Notes under the pieces: model-generated
Told to the model about the DNA's origin: nothing
The model's database searches: none
What the model saw: only the letters and a program-made list of their open reading frames with translations
Shown: one piece after another, positions 36,158 to 44,618 of the stretch
Position numbering within the stretch: position 1 is the stretch's first letter
Layout: each line of letters starts with the position of its first letter
From: Actinoallomurus spadix
Lineage (GTDB): Bacteria > Actinomycetota > Actinomycetes > Streptosporangiales > Streptosporangiaceae
Assembly (NCBI RefSeq): GCF_024055725.1
Contig: NZ_JAMXMX010000002.1
Span: 1-64,000 of the forward strand
Reading direction: 5' to 3'
Length of the DNA stretch: 64,000 nt
Translations under genes and position numbers: made by a program

Positions 36158-37087
36158 TCACGCTGTGGCCGTCAGCTCCCGGCCGGCCTCCACCAGGAGC
36201 TCGCGCAGCCAGGCGTGGGCGACGTCGCTGCGGTACATCGGATGCCACCAGAACGCCTCGGCGAGCGGCACCGCGTCGAAGGGGCATTCCAGGACCCGTA
36301 CGCCGGCCGCGTCCGCGATCCGGCGGGCCAGCTGCTCCTGCAGCAGCGCCACCCGATCACTGCCCGCGATGAGGAACGGCATCTGCAGGAACCCGTCGAC
36401 GACGAGCTCGGCCCTCGGCTCGACGCCGATCATGCGCAGCTGCTGCACCGCGGGAGCGAACGCCGTGGGCCGGTGGAACAGCATCACCCAGGGCAGCTCC
36501 TCCAGCTGCGCCAGGCTGAGCCGCGCCCCGACCGCCGCGTTGTCCCGCGCGACGACGCAGACCCAGCGATCCTCGTAGAGGTCGGTGTACGGCACGTCGG
36601 TGAGGAAACCGTGCGGCAGGATGACGCCGTCGATGGTGCGCAGCGTGTCCGCCGCGTGGTCGATCGCCTGCGGGTTGGTCTGCTGCATTCTCAGCCGGAC
36701 CCCCGGCGCCCGCTCGGCCACCAGCCGCGCGACGATGGGCCCGAGCACCGCCGCCGCGTAGTCCGACGTCATGATCGTGAACTCGCGTTCGACCGTCGCC
36801 GGATCGAACGCGTTCCGGACGTCGAAGACCCGGCGTACGCCCTCCACGGCCGACGGCGTGCGGGCCGCCAACTGGACGGCCAGCGGGGTCAGGTCGTAGC
36901 GGCCGCTCACCCGATGCAGCAACTCGTCGTCGAAGTAGCGGCGCAACCGGGCCAGCGCGGTGCTGACCGTCGGCTGGCTGCACCCGAGCTGCTCCGCCGC
37001 CCGCGTGACGTTGCGCTCGCGCAGGAGGACGTCCAGCGTGACGAGGAGATTCAGATCAAGGTTCACCAGCAGACGATCGACCGCCAT
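36158..37087 (-). CDS. LysR-family transcriptional regulator
   Basis: A 309-residue LysR-type regulator. The helix-turn-helix is clear at residues 10-60 (LNLLVTLDVLLRERNVTRAAEQ followed by LGCSQPTVSTALARLRRYF). A co-inducer-binding domain follows, with FTIMTSDYAAAVLGPIVARL, the style of the NodD/NahR subgroup. It converges with the ROK gene (43-bp gap). Upstream on the same strand lies the remnant of an MFS transporter, possibly a former target or operon partner now destroyed. No divergent intact gene remains next to it. Confidence 0.9.
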   Translation of the reverse strand: MAVDRLLVNLDLNLLVTLDVLLRERNVTRAAEQLGCSQPTVSTALARLRRYFDDELLHRVSGRYDLTPLAVQLAARTPSAVEGVRRVFDVRNAFDPATVEREFTIMTSDYAAAVLGPIVARLVAERAPGVRLRMQQTNPQAIDHAADTLRTIDGVILPHGFLTDVPYTDLYEDRWVCVVARDNAAVGARLSLAQLEELPWVMLFHRPTAFAPAVQQLRMIGVEPRAELVVDGFLQMPFLIAGSDRVALLQEQLARRIADAAGVRVLECPFDAVPLAEAFWWHPMYRSDVAHAWLRELLVEAGRELTATA

Positions 37088-37154
37088 GACCAGCAAGCAT
37101 AGGCAGCGATGATGGAGGCCATCAATACATTCGTCTTCCTGATGGCCCCGCTCG

Positions 37155-37366
37155 TCACTCCAGGCCGGCGCCGGCCGGGCGGGCGGCCGTCTCGAGGCTC
37201 CGGCCGGTGCTGTGCGGCCCGAGCACCGCGACGTCCAGGCACAGCAGCACCAGGATGACCGCCGACCCGGTGAAGACCACCCCCGCGCCGAGGTTCTCCA
37301 GCGCGTGCAGGGCGACGAACAGCAGGACCGCCGACGTGGCCCGGGACAGGGAGTAGGTGGCGGCGC
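37155..37366 (-). pseudogene. C-terminal remnant of an MFS transporter
   Basis: The frame reads SLSRATSAVLLFVALHALEN, then a hydrophobic helix (GAGVVFTGSAVILVLLCLDVA), then LGPHSTGRSLETAARPAG and a stop. This is the last membrane helix and tail typical of sugar/aromatic-acid MFS permeases. The other eleven helices are missing; coding homology breaks near 37356-37370, exactly where the repeated toxin leader cassette begins. I read it as a transporter truncated by the event that brought the cassette. Confidence 0.55.
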
Positions 37367-37631
37367 GTCGACCACGGCCCGGCAGCGCTCGCCCCACCCG
37401 CCGACGCGTCAGCGGCAGACTGATTACCGATGAGGCGAAATAGGCAACGTTGCCGATATCTCGACGGCCTGCGGTGACGGTAGCATCGCTGGCCAGGCTG
37501 AGCCGCAACGAGTTGAGGTGGTCGAGTGTTCTCCGCCAGTCGAAAGTCGATCAAACGTTTCGGCATCACCGCCGGAGCAGCGGCACTGTTCCTGTCCCTC
37601 ATCCCAGGACAAGCATTCGCAATCGACCAGG
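37356..37631 (+). repeat. Toxin leader cassette, copy A
   Basis: A direct repeat holding about 170 bp of upstream DNA and the signal-peptide codons of the killer-toxin-like gene at 37526. It is closely similar to the copies ending at 42031, 44047 and 45194. It contains GGCAACGTTGCC (37443-37454), 71 nt before the start codon. Confidence 0.85.
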
Positions 37632-37987
37632 TATCATGCGACTCTTCTGATTACGTCCACGTCTGGTGGCACCTCGGATCGGAAGGGGGCGAGTCGTGCT
37701 TCGCGAATGCGGGACAACTCGACAACGCGTTCGGTGACAAGGTCCCCTGGGTCGACAAGGTGTCCACCGGCAATAACGTGGTGTATCTTCTCGATGAGAA
37801 CGGAGAAACTCCCTTCATTCCGCGATACACCATTATTAGCTACCCCAACCGCCCGATCCATACGCGGGGCCTATTTATTCGTCCTGATTATCCCGAAGGT
37901 ACGCCTATGGATCAGAAAACTGAAGACCCGTTCATCGCTCCCGAAAACGCGAAACCGTATATCGCTCCCGAAAACGCGAACTGGTGA
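37526..37987 (+). CDS. Secreted killer-toxin-like beta/gamma-crystallin protein, copy A (extended)
   Basis: A 153-residue secreted protein beginning with GTG. Residues 1-32 are the shared signal peptide (ending GQAFA). The mature part begins IDQVSCDSSDYVHVWWH and continues ESCFANAG, PWVDKVSTGNN and ISYPNRP. This matches the small Streptomyces killer-toxin-like (Crystall_2) family of antifungal or cytotoxic proteins: two cysteines for one disulfide and paired Greek-key motifs. Unlike the other copies it has about 35 extra residues ending in two nearly identical blocks, FIAPENAK and YIAPENAN, coded by a 20-nt perfect DNA repeat at 37934 and 37961. The family role is inferred from sequence pattern only. 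Confidence 0.75.
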   Translation: MFSASRKSIKRFGITAGAAALFLSLIPGQAFAIDQVSCDSSDYVHVWWHLGSEGGESCFANAGQLDNAFGDKVPWVDKVSTGNNVVYLLDENGETPFIPRYTIISYPNRPIHTRGLFIRPDYPEGTPMDQKTEDPFIAPENAKPYIAPENANW

Positions 37988-38026
37988 GTGGATTCGTTCG
38001 GGTCAGGTAGCCTCGATCTTTCGTGA

Positions 38027-38066
38027 GGTCGGTGGGTCGCGTAGCGACCCACCGACCGTTGTTTTT
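38027..38066 (+). terminator. Rho-independent terminator after toxin copy A
   Basis: GGTCGGTGGGTCGC (38027-38040), a 3-nt loop and GCGACCCACCGACC (38044-38057) form a perfect 14-bp stem followed by GTTGTTTTT. It is 40 bp past the stop and would also stop transcription coming from the transposase remnant on the other strand. Confidence 0.85.
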
Positions 38067-38171
38067 CAGGGGGTGGGTCAGCGGTCGGGCCCGGCTGTCG
38101 CGTCGGGTGGGCGGGGTTCCACGAGCCCGGATGAGTGTCCTTCCTGGTGGTAGGGGTGGTCGGGATGCTTG

Positions 38172-38670
38172 TCAGGGTGCTGGCAGCATTTGCAGCCGCC
38201 TGATCGCTGCGGCGATCACGCCGGCCCACTGCCAGTGGTCGGGGAGACGGAGGCGCAGGCGTCTGCCGCCTTTGGCCAGGCGTCCGGCGGCGGAGAACAG
38301 GCGTAGCCGCAGTCGTTTGGGTTCCCACCTTCGGGCGGCGTGGTCGTCGAGGGCGAGGAGCTGCATCCAGGCGAGTAGGTCTGTGGCCAGGGCGACGAGT
38401 TCGAGCCAGAGCTGGTTTTGGGTGAAGCCGCGCAGCGGCAGGTTCCGTAGCCCGGTGTCCTTCCCGGCTCGGATCCGGTCCTCACAGCGGGCGCGTCGGC
38501 GGTGCCGTAGTTCCAGGTCGGCGAGCTGGCCGCGGCGACCGCCGGGCCGGGTGCCGGTGACAAAGCAGGTGAACCGGTGGCCGTCGATGTCGGTGAACCG
38601 CAGCTGGGCGCCGGGGTGGGGGCGTTCCTTGCGGACGATGACCCTCATGCCTTTGGGCCAGTCGCTGAGG
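38172..38670 (-). pseudogene. IS1380-family transposase, N-terminally truncated
   Basis: The frame reads DLSDWPKGMRVIVRKERPHP, RFTDIDGHRFTCFVTGT, then the diagnostic RCEDRIRAGKDTGLRNLPLR and NQLWLELVALATDLLAWMQL, ending with a stop at 38172. These are the central and C-terminal parts of IS1380 (DDE_Tnp_1) transposases. The N-terminal half is missing; at about 38671 the frame runs straight into a fragment of a cupin gene, so an in-frame chimera formed by deletion or recombination. No terminal inverted repeats were located. Confidence 0.8.
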
Positions 38671-38673
38671 TCC

Positions 38674-38757
38674 AGGAGGCCGATCAGCTCGATGCCGTAC
38701 TCGGCCCCCAGCTCCCAGATCCGCTCCGGCGTCGCCGCCTCCGTCCCGCGGAAGAGC
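38674..38757 (-). pseudogene. C-terminal remnant of a cupin gene, fused to the IS1380 fragment
   Basis: The translation AATPERIWELGAEYGIELIG corresponds to AVTPERMRELGATYGIELIG at the end of the intact cupin at 21745-22236, and the DNA is clearly similar. Only about 28 codons survive. The rest of the cupin, including its metal site, is gone. The stretch 38758-38949 beyond it holds three imperfect copies of a GGAGTCC-containing motif and no gene that I recognise. Confidence 0.65.
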
Positions 38758-38949
38758 CTGGAGTCCCTGCTTCGCGAAGTCTGGAGTCCTACTCAGAGAG
38801 CCCGCAGTCCCTACTCGCACCTGCACCGTCCCGGGTTCGGCCAAGGCGCCGGCGCCCGGCTCGCCGAACTCGACGGCGACCACTTCGCCCACACCACCGA
38901 CCCCGATTGTCCTACCGGAGCCATTCGATCTCGTGGTTATCGTGAGCGG

Positions 38950-39537
38950 GTGGCCCCCACCCCTTTGCACCGTGCCCTCACCGAACTCGGCCCGGACCTG
39001 CGCCCGCTTCCTCCACGTGCCGAGGGCCTGCTCCGCGAGCTGGACGCGCCCCCCAGACTCGCCGCCCACCTGCGCGCCGTCCACGACGTCGCCCACCAGC
39101 TCCTCGACCGGCTCGATCGAGATCACGGCGACCTGGCGGCCGACCGCGAGGCGGTCTTGTTCGGCGCGGCCTCGCACGACATCGGCAAGACGATTCACCG
39201 GCAGGAGCTGTCCGGCCCCGGATCGGCCCACGAGGAGGCCGGCCACCGCATCCTCCTCGACCACGGCGTCGAGGAACGCCTGGCCCGCTTCGCCCGGACG
39301 CACGCCTCCTGGACCGAACCGGGCATCACGATCGAGGACCTGCTCGTCAGCCTCGCCGACAAGATCTGGAAGGCCAAGCGCCTTCCCGACTTGGAGCAGA
39401 GAGCGGTCGCCTACCTGACGGAGGCGAGCGGGAAGGCGCCCTGGCAGGTGTTCCGCGACCTCGACGACCTTCTGACCGACATCGCCGCCGACGCCGACCA
39501 CCGTCTCGCCTTCCAGTCCTCCTACCCGATCTCCTGA
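38950..39537 (+). CDS. HD-domain protein
   Basis: A 195-residue protein with GTG start. Residues about 35-150 form an HD phosphohydrolase domain: LRAVHDVAHQLLDRLDRDHG gives the first histidine, FGAASHDIGKTIHRQEL the His-Asp pair, and a later LLVSLADKIWKAKRLPDLEQ the final Asp. These metal-dependent enzymes hydrolyse nucleotides or other phosphoesters. The end of the protein is helical (LDDLLTDIAADADHRLAF). The start is not well fixed; translation is open upstream, but that DNA is antisense to the transposase remnant. No neighbour suggests a pathway. Confidence 0.8.
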   Translation: MAPTPLHRALTELGPDLRPLPPRAEGLLRELDAPPRLAAHLRAVHDVAHQLLDRLDRDHGDLAADREAVLFGAASHDIGKTIHRQELSGPGSAHEEAGHRILLDHGVEERLARFARTHASWTEPGITIEDLLVSLADKIWKAKRLPDLEQRAVAYLTEASGKAPWQVFRDLDDLLTDIAADADHRLAFQSSYPIS

Positions 39538-39850
39538 GCCGCTCTCCGCACCATCGATCCTCCGCGTCTTCGGCTCTGGACCGTCACCCGGGCGTGGTAC
39601 TCGAACATCTCGCTTCTCTGGCGCTCCTGGTCCGCTACACCGCCCAGCGCACGCTCATCGGAGCGTACGCGCAGCCTCCGATCAGACTGCGACATTTCCG
39701 CGAAGCGCTCACCAAGCCTAGGGGCCTGTCGCAAGATGGGCGGCAGAGAATTCCCGGTGCGAGGGCCGGCCGCGTTCTCGTCGTGAGCGAGATGTGAAGC
39801 CGTAGCCGGCCGGTTCCGTTCGTCGATGTGAGAAGTGAGAAGGACAGGCG
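39538..39850. other. Region without a recognisable gene
   Basis: About 310 bp between the HD protein and the lipoprotein. Short open frames exist on both strands (for example 39594-39797 plus) but show no motif. A sequence GGGGCCTGTCGCAAG near 39721 resembles an insertion-sequence end, without a matching partner. Confidence 0.4.
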
Positions 39851-40327
39851 ATGCTGAAGGCGGTCAGAATCCATCGGCGCACCGTCGTGATGCTCCCTTT
39901 CCTCGGCGTCTCCGCGGCGCTGCTCACTGGGTGTGCGCACGCGAAGGAGCCGTACGTGACCACCTGCCCGTCGCCGAGAGTGGTCTTCGTCATCGGGAGC
40001 AAGCGCATCGCAGCGAGCCACTGCAGCGACGAGTACATCACTCAGGCCACGGAGACCGTCCACGTCGGCCAGCGGATCAAAGTCGTCGCCCGCGCAGGCG
40101 AAGCGCTGCCTTCCAGCGATGACCAACGGGTGCTTCGTGAGGTCTCTCGAAGCAGTGACCGCAGGACCGCCGAGTACGAGGCGCTCCGGCCCGGCAGTGC
40201 CGGACTCGACATCCATTACGGTCCGCCGTGTCCCGACTCCGTAGGCACGGATCAGACCCCTTCACCTCGCTCCCCTGGCACGGACCTCTGCGTTCTGCTC
40301 CCCGTCCGGGTCGTCCCGGCGAATTAA
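39851..40327 (+). CDS. Small lipoprotein of unknown function
   Basis: A 158-residue protein with AGAAGGAC before the ATG. The signal sequence ends in the lipobox ALLTGC, so the mature protein is anchored at Cys28. The exported domain contains three more cysteines (VTTCPSPRVVF, ASHCSDEYI, YGPPCPDS) and a late DLCVLLPVRVV. It is probably a small strand-rich domain. No family was recognised. It stands alone in the accessory region, with codon use slightly less GC-biased than the core genes. Confidence 0.7.
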   Translation: MLKAVRIHRRTVVMLPFLGVSAALLTGCAHAKEPYVTTCPSPRVVFVIGSKRIAASHCSDEYITQATETVHVGQRIKVVARAGEALPSSDDQRVLREVSRSSDRRTAEYEALRPGSAGLDIHYGPPCPDSVGTDQTPSPRSPGTDLCVLLPVRVVPAN

Positions 40328-40520
40328 AGGTGCCCCATCGACGTGATTCCGGTCGGTCTTAGGCGATAGGGCCGGCCGTCCGCATCTGGTCAGAGCGCAA
40401 TTTCTGCCGATCTTGCGGACTAATGTGTTGAGCGCGCTTTTATCTTGCCTAGGGCGTGACGGGGTTCAGGCGAGGCGCCAGGCAGGCGCGAAATCCTATG
40501 CCGACGTACGAGGGGGATAC

Positions 40521-41560
40521 ATGCGGCCCACTAAATGGGGGATCGTGAGTGGAACGGCACTTTCGGTGGTCAGTCTGACGGCCGCGACTCCCGCACCGGC
40601 CTCAGGCGGGGCTGACAGCGCCGCTACGCGATGTCGGCAGATTCCGGTCATCGACACCTACCACACCGACTCGGCGGGAAGACGGTCGGCAGCGCCCTCT
40701 GCGAACTCATCGACGACGCGTGTCTACGAGGTCTATGGCGGCCCGATGTCGGTCACCGTGCCGCCCAAGGCATGGAATCCCGTCACCGCGTCGGACACGG
40801 AGATCCAGCGCTATGGGCTGTATCCCCGTCCGAAGTCACCGGCGCAACGCAGGATCTGGGAGGAGATGTACTCTCACGTGACGTCCTGGGTCGTCCCTGA
40901 CATGTGCGCCACGAACGTCCACGCGGCCGCCCCGAAATACCCGACCGCGCACGCGCCCGTCTGGTCGGGAGCCGTGGCGAGGAAGGTGAAGAAGGCGCCG
41001 GCGTTCACAGGAGCCTCCTACATCTTCGACGAGCCGTCGTTCGACGGGGTCTGCAAGGGTGCGTCCTCCTACAACATCTGGTCCGGGCTCGGTGGGGTCA
41101 AGTACGGCCGCCTGATGCAGAACGGTGTGGACAACATTGCCGGCAAAGGGCCCAACGACGACTACGCCTGGTGGGAAGTGCTCAGCGACGACCCCAAGAA
41201 GAGCCTCCCCGAGATGAAGGTCAAGAACTTCAGTGTCAAAGCCGGTGACCGGGTGTTCGCCGGCACCAGCTACTACGCTCCGAAGAAGCAGGTCTCGTTC
41301 TCGTTCTACAACTACCGGACGCGCAAGGCGGTCACGCTAGGCCCTTAGGGAGCGATCAACACCCCTCAGGGGAGCTTCCTCTCCTCAATCTTCTACGACG
41401 GGAGCACCGCGGAGCAGATCGTCGAGCGCTCCCAGACGTCCGATGACGGGCCCCTGATGCTCCGTAAGCCGCACGGAGGCTGCAGCCACACCTACGAAGC
41501 CGGCTTTTCGAACGGCAAGCAGGACGGCGAGGCCGCGGTGTCACCTGGGATGCTCTCAAC
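40521..41560 (+). pseudogene. Secreted peptidase G1-like (eqolisin-like) gene with in-frame stop
   Basis: The ATG at 40521 follows GAGGGGG and opens with a signal peptide ending TPAPASGG. After a unique N-terminal part the frame carries the glutamic-peptidase G1-like beta-sandwich pattern: VWSGAVARKV, then YNIWSGLGGVKYGRLMQNGV (Gln region) and YAWWEVLSDDPKK (Glu region), then VKNFSVKAGDRVFAGTSYY. A TAG at 41346-41348 ends the 275-residue reading, but the same frame continues with AINTPQGSFLSSIFYDG and STAEQIVERSQ, a known late motif of this fold. The stop therefore truncates a once longer protein. The right limit is approximate. Confidence 0.6.
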
Positions 41561-41780
41561 CCGCCACGCTCACCGGCAGCTACGGCAGACCGGCTTGGCC
41601 GGTCGAGGTGATCCCGGCGTCGTTGCGCTGGCCGAGGGCGCCAAGAGCCGCGCCGCACCATCACAGGCGCGCGTGGCGATGTTGAGACTGGTCGTCCCCG
41701 GGCTCACTGCGGTGAAGGCGCGGCGGCGCTCCGCTCCCGGCGCTCGACCCCTGATCGGATCCGCACGCGTCGCCACAGCT

Positions 41781-42031
41781 CGGCAGCGCTCGCCCCACCC
41801 GCCGACGCGTCAGCGGCAGACTGATCACCGATGAGGCGGAATAGGCAACGTTGCCGATATCTCGACGGCCTGCGGTGTCGGTAGCGTTGCTGACAGTCCG
41901 ATCCACAGCGAGTTGAGGTGGTCGAGTGTTCTCCGTCAGTCGAAAGTTGATCAAACGTGCCGGCATCACCGCTGGAGCAGCGGCACTGTTCCTGTCCCTC
42001 ATCCCAGGACAAGCATTCGCGATCAACCAGG
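41781..42031 (+). repeat. Toxin leader cassette, copy B
   Basis: Direct repeat of upstream and signal-peptide DNA for the gene at 41926. GGCAACGTTGCC is at 41844-41855, 70 nt before the start codon. It lacks the first 25 bp found in copy A. It shares small variants with copy A (for example gcattcgc at the signal-peptide end) rather than with copies D and E. Confidence 0.85.
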
Positions 42032-42288
42032 TACCATGCGACAGTGATGATTTCGTTCACGTCTGGTGGCACACCACCATGGATGTAGGCGAGACGTGCT
42101 TCGCGAATGCGGGAGCTATGGACATAGACGGCGGCTACGCCGTCTGGGTCGACAAGGTGTCCACCGGCAATAACGGCGTGAAGTTCAACGACGAGAACGG
42201 AGAAGTTGTCAACATCCCGAAATACACCACCATTACCTACCCGAACCGCCCATTTCACTCGCGAATCATCTTTATCTACTTTGAATAG
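41926..42288 (+). CDS. Secreted killer-toxin-like beta/gamma-crystallin protein, copy B
   Basis: A 120-residue secreted protein (GTG start) with the shared 32-residue signal peptide. The mature domain begins INQVPCDSDDFVHVWWH, then ETCFANAG, VWVDKVSTGNNGVKFNDENG and ITYPNRPFHSR. Two cysteines (about mature residues 6 and 24) would form a disulfide. It differs from copy A mainly in the loops after WWH and before WVDK and at the C-terminus. The next toxin-like frame begins 30 nt after its stop, so B and C were probably one transcript. Confidence 0.78.
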   Translation: MFSVSRKLIKRAGITAGAAALFLSLIPGQAFAINQVPCDSDDFVHVWWHTTMDVGETCFANAGAMDIDGGYAVWVDKVSTGNNGVKFNDENGEVVNIPKYTTITYPNRPFHSRIIFIYFE

Positions 42289-42318
42289 TTGCCATCCAGC
42301 CAAAGAAGAAGTCGGGAC

Positions 42319-42669
42319 ATGTAGAGTGTCAAGAGAACTCTCCGCACAGTTGCGATCACCGGTGCTATCGCTGCACTGATATCCGGCACTCTGTCGAGCC
42401 CGGCTTCTGCTGCGAACGTCGTGGACTGTGGCGATCGCGCGGATCTTGTGCACATCTGGGCTCACGCCGCGCATCACCAGAATGATCGTTATGAGATCTG
42501 CTTGGCCAACGCGGGCTTTGTCGGGTATCAGTACTGGACCGACGAGTTCTATACTGGGAACAACGGGGTCACCATCCACGACGCGAATGGCGCCACCTTT
42601 ACGCTGGAGAAGTGGACGGACTACCATCCCACGAACGCCTTCGCCTTGGATTACTTCACCAATCCCTGA
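42319..42669 (+). pseudogene. Killer-toxin-like protein copy C, stop at codon 2
   Basis: The ATG at 42319 is followed at once by TAG (42322-42324), then by an intact frame: a different signal peptide (VKRTLRTVAITGAIAAL, ending SPASA) and a mature domain NVVDCGDRADLVHIWAH, ICLANAG, TGNNGVTIHDANGATFTLEK. It is a distant member of the same family with its own leader. No other ATG, GTG or TTG starts this frame before 42421, which would remove the signal peptide. I read it as inactivated by a single base change, or as initiated in a non-standard way. Confidence 0.65.
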
Positions 42670-42849
42670 CCCAGATCGACGAGTTACGCCCGCTTCGATC
42701 GGGCGAAATGGCGGCAGGTGCCCGCTTCTGCCTGGGATGATTGTGATTGCGACGTCATAAGCATGCCGGGCTGAGAGGGCACCTCCAGGGTGAAAAGGGT
42801 ACGGCCTCGTGGGCGAGTGCGTCCGCGCGTTCAAATCGGCGAATTGGAC

Positions 42850-43720
42850 GCTTCGCTGACCGGGGTGTCGGGGCTGGCCGCGGTGGATTGGCAGGGTCGC
42901 GGCGCGGCGCACGTCTGCCACGGCCTTGGCGGCCAGCTGGACCCCGCGGACAGGCCGATGACCAGGGTCGCGTTCGGGAGTATCCGCCGTACCGCCGAGG
43001 CGTAGATTGTGCTATGTCGATCGCCACCACCTTCACCGCGTTGCGGGAGGCGGGGGTGGCCAGGGCGAGCCAGTAGGAGGTGTCGTCGGCGGTGCGGCCC
43101 TCGATCTGCCCGATCAGCCCTTGGTCCCCTGACAAGTCGGCAAAGCACGTGCCATCGATCCTTGACCAGCTGATACGTCCCGGTCTCGGGGTCCTTCACC
43201 CAGCGGGGACGGCCCCGGCGGTGTTCGGCGATGCCCAGGTAGCTCCACCGGAGCGGGCGGGCGTTCCAGCAGCGGGTCGGCGTGGTCGGCGAAGGCGTCG
43301 TGTACGGTCGGCGACGACACTCCGGTCAGCTCGACGGACTGCGACGGTGTCAGCCCGCCCTCGGCCACCAGGCCGCCACACCACTCCCGCAACCGGGTGG
43401 TCGGCCGGCACCGCGGCGGAAACTGCGGCAGCGATTCGGTGAACGACCCCACCTCGCACGCCGGATCCGGGCAGGTCCGCCGGTGCCCTGATCCACATCG
43501 GTCGGCGTGGTCGTGATCTGCTCCTTCACGCCGGAGAGCGCCCCGGATCCCGGGCACAGCGCCGCCGCCGGATCGCTGGTGCGCACCCACACCGTCCGGC
43601 TCCCATCGGCCTCGTCCTCGACCACCTTGCAGCACGAGTGACACACCGACTCCGATCAGGGTCAGGGCGGACAGCAGTGCGGCGGCACCGTAGGTCTGTC
43701 CGATGTTCCCTCGCTGAGCC
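42850..43720 (-). pseudogene. ISL3-family transposase, degraded by frameshifts
   Basis: Pieces of an ISL3 transposase appear in order on the minus strand but in changing frames. First comes an N-terminal zinc-ribbon-like part, then CPDPACEVGSFTESLPQFPP and LTPSQSVELTGVSSPTVHDA. These are followed by RPRWVKDPETGTYQLVKDRW, then DQGLIGQIEGRTADDTSYWL and VKVVAIDIAQ. At least three frame changes occur, so no transposase can be made. It separates toxin copies B/C from copy D. Ends are approximate and inverted repeats were not found. Confidence 0.75.
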
Positions 43721-43758
43721 CACGACCCAGAGTTCCCGCCGAACAGGTCGAGCGCCAA

Positions 43759-44047
43759 GGGCCTTCTTCCGCCGGGTGGCGGCGCGTCGACCACGCCCCG
43801 GCACCGCTCGTCCCCGCCCGCCGACACGCCGGCGGCAGACTGATTACCGATGCGGCGGAATAGGCAACGTTGCCGATATGTCGACGGCCTGCGGTGACGG
43901 TAGCGTCCCTGACAGGCTGATTCACTACGAGTTGAGGTGGTCGAGTGTTCTCCGTCAGTCGAAAGTCGATCAAACGTTTCGGCATCACCGCCGGAGCAGC
44001 CGCACTGTTCCTGTCCCTCATCCCAGGACAAGCTTTCGCGATCAACC
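43759..44047 (+). repeat. Toxin leader cassette, copy D
   Basis: A 289-bp direct repeat that differs from copy E (44906-45194) at only 5 positions by my alignment. It contains GGCAACGTTGCC (43863-43874), 70 nt before the GTG, and all signal-peptide codons. Similarity to copy E drops sharply right after the signal peptide. Confidence 0.9.
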
Positions 44048-44322
44048 AGGTACCATGCGATCGTGATGATTTCGTCCACGTCTGGTGGCACGCCGGATTG
44101 GTGACCAGCGCCGAGTCTTGCTTCGCGAATGGGGGAATAATGGATATAGCCGGCGGCGGCGCCGTCTGGGTCGACAAGGTGTCCAGTGGCAATAACGACG
44201 TGTTGTTCCCCGACGAGAATGGTGATTGGGTTCACGTCCCGGATTACACCATCGTGACCTACCCCAACCACCCATTCCACACACGGCAGATACATATCAA
44301 CCCTGTTCCGATTTGGGGATAG
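43945..44322 (+). CDS. Secreted killer-toxin-like beta/gamma-crystallin protein, copy D
   Basis: A 125-residue secreted protein (GTG start). The signal peptide is identical to that of copy E. The mature domain reads INQVPCDRDDFVHVWWH, ESCFANGG, AVWVDKVSSGNNDVLFPDEN and TYPNHPFHTR, and ends with a unique tail INPVPIWG. Roughly 60% of mature residues match copy E, against complete identity in the signal. Positions that vary include the loop after WWHA and the strand after DENG. Expected function: small disulfide-stabilised toxin or antifungal protein (family inference). Confidence 0.78.
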   Translation: MFSVSRKSIKRFGITAGAAALFLSLIPGQAFAINQVPCDRDDFVHVWWHAGLVTSAESCFANGGIMDIAGGGAVWVDKVSSGNNDVLFPDENGDWVHVPDYTIVTYPNHPFHTRQIHINPVPIWG

Positions 44323-44422
44323 ATCTTAATCCTGCTCCGATTCGGTGATCTCCGCGACTCTCACCCGCCATCGCCGTGCTCGGAGTGTGTGAGCATGGCA
44401 GGAGCGCGGCCGCAGGGACCGG

Positions 44423-44612
44423 TCAGGATGGCCGCTCGGCGGCGGCGCTCAGGTCGAGCGAGAGCCGCCACAACCGGGCGGCCTTGGACGAATCCAGTGC
44501 GTGGTCCGCGACGCCCCGCCGTACGCCCGGCCGGTGGGGCTCGGCCTCCTGACAGTCCTCGAAGTACCTTCCGGTGACGCCCTCCACTAGGGGCGAGGCG
44601 GCGAGCAGCACC
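44423..44612 (-). pseudogene. Duplicate fragment of the SDR gene C-terminus
   Basis: The frame reads [20 protein letters not shown], then [20 protein letters not shown] and a stop, nearly identical to the end of the SDR gene at 45497-46449. It lies in the same position and orientation behind toxin copy D as the full gene lies behind copy E, so it belongs to a duplicated unit. The remainder is deleted at about 44612. Confidence 0.85.
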
Positions 44613-44618
44613 TCACCG

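Noticed and set aside
39594-39797. Small plus-strand open frame between the HD protein and the lipoprotein
   Set aside because: No ribosome site, no signal or domain pattern; the opposite strand is equally open.
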